The notes beneath the pieces are model-generated. The model did not search any database. It was not told the origin of the DNA and saw only the letters and a list, made by a program, of their open reading frames with translations. A stretch of DNA of 10,023 bases from Bacillota bacterium (lineage in GTDB: Bacteria; Eremiobacterota; SpSt-956; JAKJGF01): contig JAKPQU010000522.1 of the NCBI GenBank assembly GCA_029555925.1, positions 1 to 10,023 of the forward strand. Reading direction: 5' to 3'. Positions 1-6,419 of this stretch are shown here, in pieces. The translations under genes and the position numbers were made by a program. Position 1 is the first letter of the stretch. The number at the start of each line of letters is the position of its first letter.

Positions 1-44
1 AAGTTATAAAATACACTATAAATGCTTATGCGCAGGTCAGTAAG

Positions 45-83
45 TGAGTGGTAAGTAATCATCAATTCACTGCTCACCACTCA
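45..83. repeat. Inverted repeat downstream of MCP-1
   Basis: TGAGTGGT (45-52) and ACCACTCA (76-83) are perfect 8-bp arms with a 23-base loop, and wobble-compatible bases continue the pairing inward. The surrounding 36-94 region is rich in degenerate heptamers of the TGAGTGG type. It begins 12 nt after the MCP-1 stop. No U-run follows on the minus strand, so it is at best a weak or factor-dependent terminator. Confidence 0.45.
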
Positions 84-95
84 ACAGTCACTCAT

Positions 96-3000
96 TTAAA
101 ATCTTACATACTCATCATCTTCATCGTCCTTCGCCGTAAGACTTAACAATACACCTTTTCCTGATGTAGTAATAACCTTTGGTTCTTTTACACCTTCCTG
201 TATAACAGGTTTTTCCTTGACCTTATGCTGCTTTTTCCCCTGGCTTTTCACACCGCTATAGACCTTCTTACCGGCACTGTCATCATCTAATTTGAAAAAG
301 GTTATAAGTTCTTTTAATTGTTCTGCCTGACTCAAAAGCTCTTCTGCCGTGGCGGACATTTCTTCGGAAGCGCCGGCATTCTGCTGTATTACCTGGTCCA
401 GTTGCTGTACTGCCATATTTATCTGCTCGGCTCCCACATTCTGTTCGTTACTGGCAGCGCTTATTTCCTGTACCAAATCTGCAGTCTTCTGTATGGCAGG
501 TACCATCTGAGTCAGCATTGCTCCCGCTTTTTCTGCCACTTCCACACTTGCAACAGATAATTTGCCTATTTCCTGTGCTGCCATCTGACTCCTTTCTGCA
601 AGACTCCTTACTTCGGAAGCAACGACAGCGAATCCCTTGCCATGTTCACCTGCTCTTGCAGCTTCAATAGCAGCATTGAGAGCCAGCATATTTGTCTGCC
701 TTGCAATCTCTTCTATAATGGAAATCTTTCCTGCTATTTCTTTCATGGCATTGACTGTTTCAGCTACTGCCTGTCCCCCTTCTTTGGCATCTGCAGCGGC
801 TTTAATTGCAATCTTCTGGGTCTGGCCTGCATTATCTGCATTCTGCTTTATATTTGCAGTCATTTCTTCCATAGATGACGAAACTTCTTCTGCAGAAGCA
901 GACTGTTCCGTAGCTCCCTGGGAAATCTGTTCCGCACTTGAAGTCAGTTCATGACTGCCTGTAGCCACATTATTTGCTGACAGTTTGACATTTGTAACTA
1001 CTTCCTTCAGGGAAACAACCATCTGTTTTAAAGCAATCATAAGTCTGTCATTACCCGATCGTTCCGTAACATTTACCAGAAGATTACCAGATGCAATCTC
1101 TTCTGCAATGGCAGTAATGTTATTGAACGCGTCTATGCAGTCATTCAGGTTATTCTTTAATTCATTGAAATCTCCGCTGTAATGTTCCATAATGACAGGC
1201 GGAATATCTCCCTTGCTTATTCTGTCAATATATTCTGCAGCTATATTCAGAGGACCTATGACTGCATCAAGTGTATCATTTACACCCTGAACGATTTTCC
1301 TGTAATCACCCTGATGTTTTGTCACATCTGCCCTTGTATCGAGTTTTCCCTTTACTGCCGAAGATGACAGCATATTTACATCTGTTACGAGAGCTTTTAT
1401 GGCATTTATGGATTGCTCTATAGATGTAGCTATATTTGAGAACATTTCCTCTGCCATTGCCGTATCAGTGTCACCTTTCTCAACTTCCAGTTTTAAATCC
1501 ATATGACCGCATGACAGATTACTCAGTGTATCAATGACCTTCATCACTTCATTTTCCTGATATTCCCTTATTTTTTTAGCAACTTTCTCTGCTTTCTTTA
1601 TTTCTGTCAGATCTGATACGAATTCTGTAACACCTATGATCTTGCCCTGTTCATCTCTGATAGGAATGCCAGTGTAAGATATGTCCATATCCATTCCTGA
1701 AGGATGGGCATCTGTTTCAGCAGTTACCGACCTTCCCTCCTGCAGGGCTCTTGTGCAGGCACATTTAGAGGATCTACAGTCAGAAGTTCTGAAGAGATCA
1801 TAACATTTTGAACCGGTAAGCTGTGTTTTATTCTGCCTGAGCAGACTTGCTGCAGTCTGATTTATATACCGGACACTCATCTCTTTATCCATAGTCATCA
1901 TAGGAGAAGGCATGGAGTCCAGATATCCTACGAGAGTATTCAAAGTTCTGTTAATACCTTCAACAATCTTCTTGAAATCTCCCTGATGTTTTATAGAATC
2001 TGCCCTCACGTCAAGCTTCCCTATCATCATTGCATGAACAAGCATATTAATATCGTTCATCATAGCATTTATGGCATCTATACATGTATTCAGATTATTT
2101 TTGATCTCATTGAAATCGCCTCTGTACGTATCGGTAATCCTGGGAGGTATGTCACCTTTACTTATCCTGTCAACATATTCAGCAGACACATTCAGAGGGC
2201 CTACCACTGCATCAAGGGTTTCATTTATGCCTTTCAGAATTTTCCTGAAATCTCCGTCAAATCGTGACAGGTCTCCCCTGATATCCAGTTTCCCTTCTGT
2301 CGCGGCTACAGTAAGTTTATTTACTTCAGTTATCAAATCAGTAAGGTATGAAACCATACCTTTTAGTGAAATCATAAGCTTATCCTGAGCAGACCTTTCT
2401 CTTACGGTAACATTCAGATTGCCCTTTGAAATATTTACTGCTATATCGGTTATATCGGTAAGGGCTTCTATAAGATGATTTATATTATTTTTAATCTCAT
2501 TAAAATCTCCCTGATAGTGGTCGGTAATCTTAGGAGGAACATCTCCTTTTGAAATCCTGTCAATATATTCGGCAGCTACATTCAGTGGTTTAATAACTGC
2601 ATCCAGAAGGCCGTTTATACCTTCTATGATAGGTCTGAATTCAAAATTAATATGTTCCGGTTCACCTCTAACATCCAGCTTTCCGGCAGTTGTAGCTTTA
2701 ATCAATTTTTCAGTCTCATTCTGTAAACTTTTAATGATACCTGTTATGTTCTGAACAATAAACAGGCCGAAAAAGAGTGTAAGTACTATGGCAAAAATGG
2801 ATATTAAAAAAGCCATCTTTTTTATATTATTCAATCCATCCAGGAATTCTTCATGATAGGCACTGCAGCCTATAACCCACTTCCATTCCGGGAAATATAC
2901 ACAGCCTGCAACCTTCATTCTTGCCTTTTTCTCACCTTTATTGATCCAGGGATAATACATAAGATAAGAATCTCCCTCTTTTAACCTTACTGTATTATTT

Positions 3001-3848
3001 ATCATATCCTGAATAAATAAATTTCCCGAAGAATCTTCGGCATTCCATATATTTTCTCCGTCTCTTGTTCTTCCGGCAGATAAAATGTAATCTCCTTTAT
3101 TTTTTCCTTCACTTCCATCCAGAATAAAAACATATCCCGTTTTCCCTATAACCAGTTTTGAAATACTATCCAGTAAAGGCTTCTGGCATAATTTTTCATC
3201 CATACCCACATATAAGGCTCCTATAATATTGCCCCTGTTATCCTTTATCGGCTCATAGGCAGTAAGATACCATTTTCCAACTACCATTGCCCTGCCACGA
3301 AAAGTTTCTCCTCTCATAACAGTTTCATATACCTGGGAAGAAGCAGGTATATATGTTCCGACAGCTCTCACGCCGTCTTTTTTCACATTGGTAGATATTC
3401 TCAATAAACCTTCCGGTATGACCTGAAATATGGTACATGTCACACCCAGCATTTTCTGTACTTTATCCACTCCTTCATAGTTGTAGGCAATATTTCTGCC
3501 ATTCATCTTCATGGAAGGTATGGAGATTTTCCTCGCAGATTTATCGTCCTGGTTTATCGCATTAAGATCTATAAAAGTACTTTCGTCCATTTCCGGTCTG
3601 GAAGTAAAGATTGTATGCTCTGCTACTGTTAAATTATTGTTCAAATTATTCTGAAGCAAATCATATACATTTCTGATTTCCTCTGAAATAACGAGTCCCT
3701 GCTGTTTCAGATTGGCTTCAATCTGTTTCAATGTTTCTTTTTTTGCAGTATTATAACTGAAAAAACCGAGTATTATGAGTGGCACTACGGCCAGCACAAC
3801 AAAGAACATCAGTTTCCACCTGATACTTATTTTATCAATTATCTTCAT
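96..3848 (-). CDS. Methyl-accepting chemotaxis protein with Cache_3-Cache_2-like sensor, poly-HAMP array and PAS (MCP-1)
   Basis: A 1250-residue inner-membrane chemoreceptor that should sense a periplasmic ligand and control CheA. TM1 is at about residues 11-31 and TM2 at about 345-366. The region between them fits the Cache_3-Cache_2 family: TIFQ near 139-142, RISTNV near 150-155, AVGTY near 162-166, a YxxAYEPI stretch near 194-201 and [10 protein letters not shown] near 208-217, then a second Cache-like half to about 335. About ten HAMP-like modules follow (six at 360-643, four at 763-951), split by a PAS domain (about 644-750) carrying C682, C691, C696 and C698. The signalling hairpin covers about 952-1186, with the tip motif [20 protein letters not shown] at 1049-1068. 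A charged linker leads to the C-terminal EYVRF, which fits the CheR/CheB tether pattern x-[HFYW]-x2-[HFYW]. The ATG start is preceded by AGGGG with a 7-nt gap. It lies 55 bp after cheA and is probably co-transcribed. It is much longer than classical ~550-residue MCPs because of the HAMP array. The ligand is unknown. Confidence 0.96.
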   Translation of the reverse strand: MKIIDKISIRWKLMFFVVLAVVPLIILGFFSYNTAKKETLKQIEANLKQQGLVISEEIRNVYDLLQNNLNNNLTVAEHTIFTSRPEMDESTFIDLNAINQDDKSARKISIPSMKMNGRNIAYNYEGVDKVQKMLGVTCTIFQVIPEGLLRISTNVKKDGVRAVGTYIPASSQVYETVMRGETFRGRAMVVGKWYLTAYEPIKDNRGNIIGALYVGMDEKLCQKPLLDSISKLVIGKTGYVFILDGSEGKNKGDYILSAGRTRDGENIWNAEDSSGNLFIQDMINNTVRLKEGDSYLMYYPWINKGEKKARMKVAGCVYFPEWKWVIGCSAYHEEFLDGLNNIKKMAFLISIFAIVLTLFFGLFIVQNITGIIKSLQNETEKLIKATTAGKLDVRGEPEHINFEFRPIIEGINGLLDAVIKPLNVAAEYIDRISKGDVPPKITDHYQGDFNEIKNNINHLIEALTDITDIAVNISKGNLNVTVRERSAQDKLMISLKGMVSYLTDLITEVNKLTVAATEGKLDIRGDLSRFDGDFRKILKGINETLDAVVGPLNVSAEYVDRISKGDIPPRITDTYRGDFNEIKNNLNTCIDAINAMMNDINMLVHAMMIGKLDVRADSIKHQGDFKKIVEGINRTLNTLVGYLDSMPSPMMTMDKEMSVRYINQTAASLLRQNKTQLTGSKCYDLFRTSDCRSSKCACTRALQEGRSVTAETDAHPSGMDMDISYTGIPIRDEQGKIIGVTEFVSDLTEIKKAEKVAKKIREYQENEVMKVIDTLSNLSCGHMDLKLEVEKGDTDTAMAEEMFSNIATSIEQSINAIKALVTDVNMLSSSAVKGKLDTRADVTKHQGDYRKIVQGVNDTLDAVIGPLNIAAEYIDRISKGDIPPVIMEHYSGDFNELKNNLNDCIDAFNNITAIAEEIASGNLLVNVTERSGNDRLMIALKQMVVSLKEVVTNVKLSANNVATGSHELTSSAEQISQGATEQSASAEEVSSSMEEMTANIKQNADNAGQTQKIAIKAAADAKEGGQAVAETVNAMKEIAGKISIIEEIARQTNMLALNAAIEAARAGEHGKGFAVVASEVRSLAERSQMAAQEIGKLSVASVEVAEKAGAMLTQMVPAIQKTADLVQEISAASNEQNVGAEQINMAVQQLDQVIQQNAGASEEMSATAEELLSQAEQLKELITFFKLDDDSAGKKVYSGVKSQGKKQHKVKEKPVIQEGVKEPKVITTSGKGVLLSLTAKDDEDDEYVRF
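984..1373 (-). repeat. Second three-HAMP cassette (a-b-c) of MCP-1, adjoining the signalling domain
   Basis: Residues 826-955 repeat the a-b-c order of residues 381-510: GKLDTRAD and [13 protein letters not shown] (a), [15 protein letters not shown] and [11 protein letters not shown] (b), and [13 protein letters not shown] with MIALKQMV (c). The equivalent cassette is present at the same place in MCP-2 (about residues 662-794). This membrane-distal cassette is therefore the shared one and probably ancestral to both genes. Confidence 0.72.
2319..2708 (-). repeat. First three-HAMP cassette (a-b-c) of MCP-1, about 130 residues
   Basis: Residues 381-510 of MCP-1 contain three successive HAMP-like modules. 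Type a has GKLDVRG and [11 protein letters not shown], type b has [12 protein letters not shown] and [11 protein letters not shown], and type c has [13 protein letters not shown] and MISLKGMV. The same a-b-c order recurs at residues 826-955, directly before the signalling domain, and an a-b-a version lies at 511-643. MCP-2 has only a-b-a before its PAS, so this cassette looks like an extra in-frame unit in MCP-1. The module boundaries are my reading of the repeated motifs, accurate to a few residues. Confidence 0.75.
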
Positions 3849-3856
3849 AAATGTTC

Positions 3857-3887
3857 CCCTGATTTCTTTTTATAAAGAAAAACAGGG
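3857..3887 (-). promoter_or_regulatory. Hairpin overlapping the MCP-1 ribosome binding site
   Basis: In the mRNA, CCCTG (3887-3883) can pair with CAGGG (3861-3857). The intervening T-rich and A-rich tracts extend the stem imperfectly, with two mismatches and a wobble. The 3' arm includes most of the AGGGG Shine-Dalgarno of MCP-1 (3860-3856). No U-run follows, so a terminator is unlikely. Control of MCP-1 translation or of mRNA stability is the inference. Confidence 0.45.
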
Positions 3888-3890
3888 TTT

Positions 3891-3899
3891 CTCCCTCCT
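3891..3899 (-). promoter_or_regulatory. Strong AGGAGG Shine-Dalgarno with no start codon at normal spacing
   Basis: The minus strand reads AGGAGGGAG at 3899-3891, just after the cheA stop codon. The next ATG is that of MCP-1 at 3848, about 45 nt downstream, and no ATG, GTG or TTG lies at the usual 5-10 nt. If the hairpin at 3857-3887 folds, the site comes to within roughly 14 unpaired bases of the MCP-1 ATG. It may act as a standby ribosome site. Confidence 0.4.
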
Positions 3900-3903
3900 T
3901 TTT

Positions 3904-5967
3904 TTAACATTTTCTTTTATCATATAAAAGATTTTGCATTTCTCCGTCTTTTATCAGTTGAATAACATCCAGTATGAGGGCGACACGTCCGTTCCCGAGT
4001 ATTGTAGCCCCCGAAAAGAGTTTCACCTTCTGGAAAACCCTGTTTAAAGATTTTATTACCGTCTGTTGAGTGCCTATAACCTTATCAACTACAAAACCGA
4101 CTTTATGTTCATTCATACGTGTTATAACTATCTGTTCCCTTTTAATAGCATCATTTGGTTTTATATTGAAGGTTTCCCGGAGTTTAATATAAGGAATTAT
4201 CTGATCTCTTACCTTTACTATATGTCTGCCATGGGCTCTCTCTATATCGGTAGCAGTAAGTTCCACATTTCTTTCTACGGCAGAAAGAGGAAATACAAAA
4301 TAATCATCATCTATACTTGCCACAAGCCCTTCTATTATGGCAAGAGTGAGTGGAAGTTTTAACGTAATGTCCGTGCCGAAATCTTCTTTACTCTCTATTT
4401 CTATCGCTCCTCCGAGAGCATCTATTGTTTTCTTAACCACGTCCATACCGACGCCTCTGCCTGACACATCAGTTACCTGTGTTGCAGTGGAAAAACCGGG
4501 AAGAAATATTAAATTATATATTTCACTTTCAGACATTTCTTTTCCCGGAGTAATAAGCCCTTTGCTGAGAGCTTTCGCATAAATGGGTTCTTTCCGAAGA
4601 CCTTTCCCGTCATCGCTTATTTTTATAAACACCTCTGCTCCAGAATGGATGGCTCTCAAATAAATTTTGCCATTTCCGGGCTTCCCTTTTCTCTTTCTTT
4701 CTGCCGGTTCTTCTATACCATGATCCATAGAATTTCTTATAAGATGAACAAGCGGATCCTGGAGTCTTTCTATGACTGTTTTATCTAATTCAGTTTCATC
4801 TCCTTCTGTTATCAATTCCACTTCTTTTCCCAGGTCTTTTGACAGATCTCTTACGAGGCGACGGAATTTACCGAAAATTGTACCAATAGGAACCATTCTT
4901 ATATTGAGTGTCATATTACGAAGGTCTACAATCAGATTTTCCATTTTCTTTACAGATGCCCTCAGTGCCAGATCCTGTATATCACTTACTGCCTGAAAAA
5001 CCTGTGCCTGATTTATAACGATCTCTCCTACAAGATTTACCAGTTTATCCAGTTTTTCCGATGGCACACGGATGCTTGTAACTCCTTCGTCGTGACGCTT
5101 TGCAGGGCCATCCTTTATTTTTTCCGGAGAAACATCAGAAGGTATATCTCCTTTTTTCTTTTCTTCCTGTATTTCTATGTGACTGCCATCTTTATTATCT
5201 TCTATATCCTGAACTTTAACCGGTTCCAAAAGCTCTGGTTCTTCTTCCTCTGAAATCTGAATATTAATTTCCGAATCATCTTCTATAAAGATAAAAACAT
5301 CTTTTATGGAATTTATATCTTTGTCTGTATTCAAAACTATATCCCAGCCGGTATAACAGGCTTCGGGATTATAATCTTCAAGGTCAGGAATAAGTCCTCT
5401 TTTTGCCGTAACGGTACACTGACCCATCTCATAGAGTTCATCCAGTAAATAAATGGGATTTGTACCATAATTAAAAATATCCTGTCCCGGCTGAAAGCTG
5501 ATTCTGTAAGTAACATGTTTATGTTTTTTTCTGTCGGAAATCTTATCCGATGCTTCTTTTACCTTACTGTCCTCTTCGGGGAGAAACGTTTTGAACTCAG
5601 ACGAAATTTCTATACATTTATCATTATCTTTAGGGATATTAGGTTCTTTATCTTCGAGCATAGTTCTTATCTGATCACAGGCAGAAAGGGTAAGATCTAT
5701 AAGCTCTCTCGTGACGGAAATTTTCCCGTCTCGAACCCTGTCGAACACAGTTTCTATATCATGAGTAAACCTGCCTATATTGACAAAACCGAACATATTC
5801 CCCGAACCTTTAAGGGTATGCATGGCACGAAAAATACGGGCTATAAGATCTGAATTCTCCGGTTCCTCCTCCAGTATAAGGAGTGACTGCTCAAGTTCGG
5901 ACAGAAGTTCATAGGCTTCCTCTTTAAATGTATTCGTAAATATATCAAGATTGTTCACAGTTTTCAC
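3904..5967 (-). CDS. cheA: Chemotaxis sensor histidine kinase CheA
   Basis: A cytoplasmic histidine autokinase of 687 residues. It takes its signal from MCP/CheW arrays and phosphorylates CheY and CheB. P1/Hpt spans about 8-110, with phospho-acceptor H50 in MHTLKGSGNMFGF. A P2-like response-regulator docking region lies at about 151-240, followed by an acidic linker. P3 dimerisation begins near 295 (VPSEKLDKLVNLVGE). The P4 ATPase has the N box LIRNSMDHGIE (409-419), G1 DDGKG (452-456), F box PGFST (490-494), G2 GRGVGMD (503-509) and a GT at 531-532. The P5 CheW-like domain covers about 545-680. All catalytic motifs are intact. The start is GTG at 5967 or GTG at 5958, because an in-frame TAG lies 15 nt upstream and no ATG is available. 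GAAGAG and AAAGG precede the start. It overlaps the upstream Cys-rich gene by 23 nt, implying coupled translation, and MCP-1 follows after 55 bp. There is no fused receiver domain. Confidence 0.97.
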   Translation of the reverse strand: MKTVNNLDIFTNTFKEEAYELLSELEQSLLILEEEPENSDLIARIFRAMHTLKGSGNMFGFVNIGRFTHDIETVFDRVRDGKISVTRELIDLTLSACDQIRTMLEDKEPNIPKDNDKCIEISSEFKTFLPEEDSKVKEASDKISDRKKHKHVTYRISFQPGQDIFNYGTNPIYLLDELYEMGQCTVTAKRGLIPDLEDYNPEACYTGWDIVLNTDKDINSIKDVFIFIEDDSEINIQISEEEEPELLEPVKVQDIEDNKDGSHIEIQEEKKKGDIPSDVSPEKIKDGPAKRHDEGVTSIRVPSEKLDKLVNLVGEIVINQAQVFQAVSDIQDLALRASVKKMENLIVDLRNMTLNIRMVPIGTIFGKFRRLVRDLSKDLGKEVELITEGDETELDKTVIERLQDPLVHLIRNSMDHGIEEPAERKRKGKPGNGKIYLRAIHSGAEVFIKISDDGKGLRKEPIYAKALSKGLITPGKEMSESEIYNLIFLPGFSTATQVTDVSGRGVGMDVVKKTIDALGGAIEIESKEDFGTDITLKLPLTLAIIEGLVASIDDDYFVFPLSAVERNVELTATDIERAHGRHIVKVRDQIIPYIKLRETFNIKPNDAIKREQIVITRMNEHKVGFVVDKVIGTQQTVIKSLNRVFQKVKLFSGATILGNGRVALILDVIQLIKDGEMQNLLYDKRKC

Positions 5968-6157
5968 AGCCTTTCTCTTCTATTTTCTTTTTCTGGCATA
6001 TATGGTTATATATATTACATAATTTGTAGTTTTTCCCGCAGTAATATATTACAGTTTCAATATTCTGACTCTTTAAATCATTACAGTAACATTCTTCATA
6101 ATTATCATTTATAAAAGGGCAAAATTTTGGTTCAATCTTTATTTCATCCATAATCAT
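5945..6157 (-). CDS. Small cysteine-rich protein, translationally overlapped with CheA
   Basis: A 70-residue protein with eight cysteines at positions 13, 23, 25, 40, 47, 54, 64 and 67. There is no signal peptide or membrane segment, so it should be cytoplasmic. The core, FCPF followed by YC-x6-C-x2-Y (38-50), resembles a layout I know from small uncharacterised bacterial proteins near signalling genes (CPF/CxFF... then YC...C..Y). I cannot name a characterised family. Zinc, iron-sulfur or redox function is inference from the cysteine pattern. The tail CENC (64-67) is the best extra metal pair. Two starts are possible: ATG at 6157, only 3 nt after AGAGG, or ATG at 6151 (M3), 9 nt after it. 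The second has better spacing and gives 68 residues. Its last codons contain the cheA GTG start. A sigma-54-like promoter lies just upstream. The gene is judged real from the ribosome site, coupling to cheA and cysteine content. Confidence 0.85.
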   Translation of the reverse strand: MIMDEIKIEPKFCPFINDNYEECYCNDLKSQNIETVIYYCGKNYKLCNIYNHICQKKKIEEKGCENCEQS

Positions 6158-6203
6158 ATGCCTCTTTCTTTCTTTCTCTAAAAGATATTACATATAATTA
6201 TTA

Positions 6204-6219
6204 AGCAGTATATGTGCCA
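6204..6219 (-). promoter_or_regulatory. Candidate sigma-54 (RpoN) -24/-12 promoter for the Cys-rich protein-cheA-MCP-1 unit
   Basis: The minus strand reads TGGCAC (6219-6214), then five bases, then CTGCT (6208-6204). The sigma-54 consensus is TGGCAC-N5-TTGCW. The GG and GC doublets are at the exact required distance and only one conserved base differs (C for T at the start of the -12 box). The predicted transcript start is near 6193, about 36 nt before the ATG at 6157. The -24 box sits in a small palindrome, TATATG-GCA-CATATA as read on the minus strand (6223-6209). Confidence 0.5.
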
Positions 6220-6236
6220 TATATATGTTCATAACT

Positions 6237-6242
6237 ATTATA
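6237..6242 (-). promoter_or_regulatory. Perfect TATAAT hexamer, weak sigma-70 alternative
   Basis: The minus strand carries TATAAT at 6242-6237, about 80 nt upstream of the Cys-rich gene. No recognisable TTGACA lies 16-18 nt upstream. An ATGACT is present, but with only a 14-nt spacer. In AT-rich DNA this match may be chance, and I rank it below the sigma-54-like element. Confidence 0.22.
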
Positions 6243-6257
6243 GAGAGAATAAAAAGA

Positions 6258-6366
6258 GTCATATTACTGGAAAAAAATAAAACAGTCACATTTAAAAGAT
6301 TTAAACCGGTCAAAAAACATGTAACATTGTCACACAAACGTGTTGGCACACTTAAAAAATGTCACA
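6258..6366 (-). repeat. Cluster of TGTGAC-like direct repeats upstream of the candidate sigma-54 promoter
   Basis: Read on the minus strand, TGTGAC-like hexamers begin at 6366 (TGTGAC), 6350 (TGTGCC), 6334 (TGTGAC), 6326 (TGTTAC), 6290 (TGTGAC) and 6263 (TATGAC), all in the same orientation and mostly followed by T-rich tracts. The cluster lies roughly 65-175 bp upstream of the predicted sigma-54 start, where activator proteins of that system usually bind. An operator role is inferred. Confidence 0.35.
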
Positions 6367-6380
6367 TATTTTAACACAAT

Positions 6381-6405
6381 CAGGACACAATTGCTTTATG
6401 TCCTG
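6381..6405 (-). terminator. 7-bp stem hairpin just after MCP-2, possible terminator or mRNA end structure
   Basis: CAGGACA and TGTCCTG form a perfect 7-bp stem with an 11-base loop, starting 15 nt after the MCP-2 stop codon. No U-run follows on the minus strand (ATTGTGTTAAAATAT), so intrinsic termination would be weak. It could protect the 3' end of the mRNA or allow partial read-through into the Cys-rich-cheA unit. Confidence 0.35.
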
Positions 6406-6419
6406 TTCTTAAAGAAACA

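Noticed and set aside
3857..3887. Intrinsic terminator between cheA and MCP-1
   Set aside because: The stem is short and imperfect and is followed by GGAACATTT and the start codon rather than a U-run. Translational control fits better.
6237..6242. TATAAT as the main promoter of the cheA unit
   Set aside because: No -35 hexamer at proper spacing, and the sequence is AT-rich. Kept only as a low-confidence feature.
6344..6350. TTGGCAC on the plus strand as a sigma-54 -24 box
   Set aside because: The required GC doublet twelve bases downstream is absent (A-run instead), and no plus-strand gene follows.
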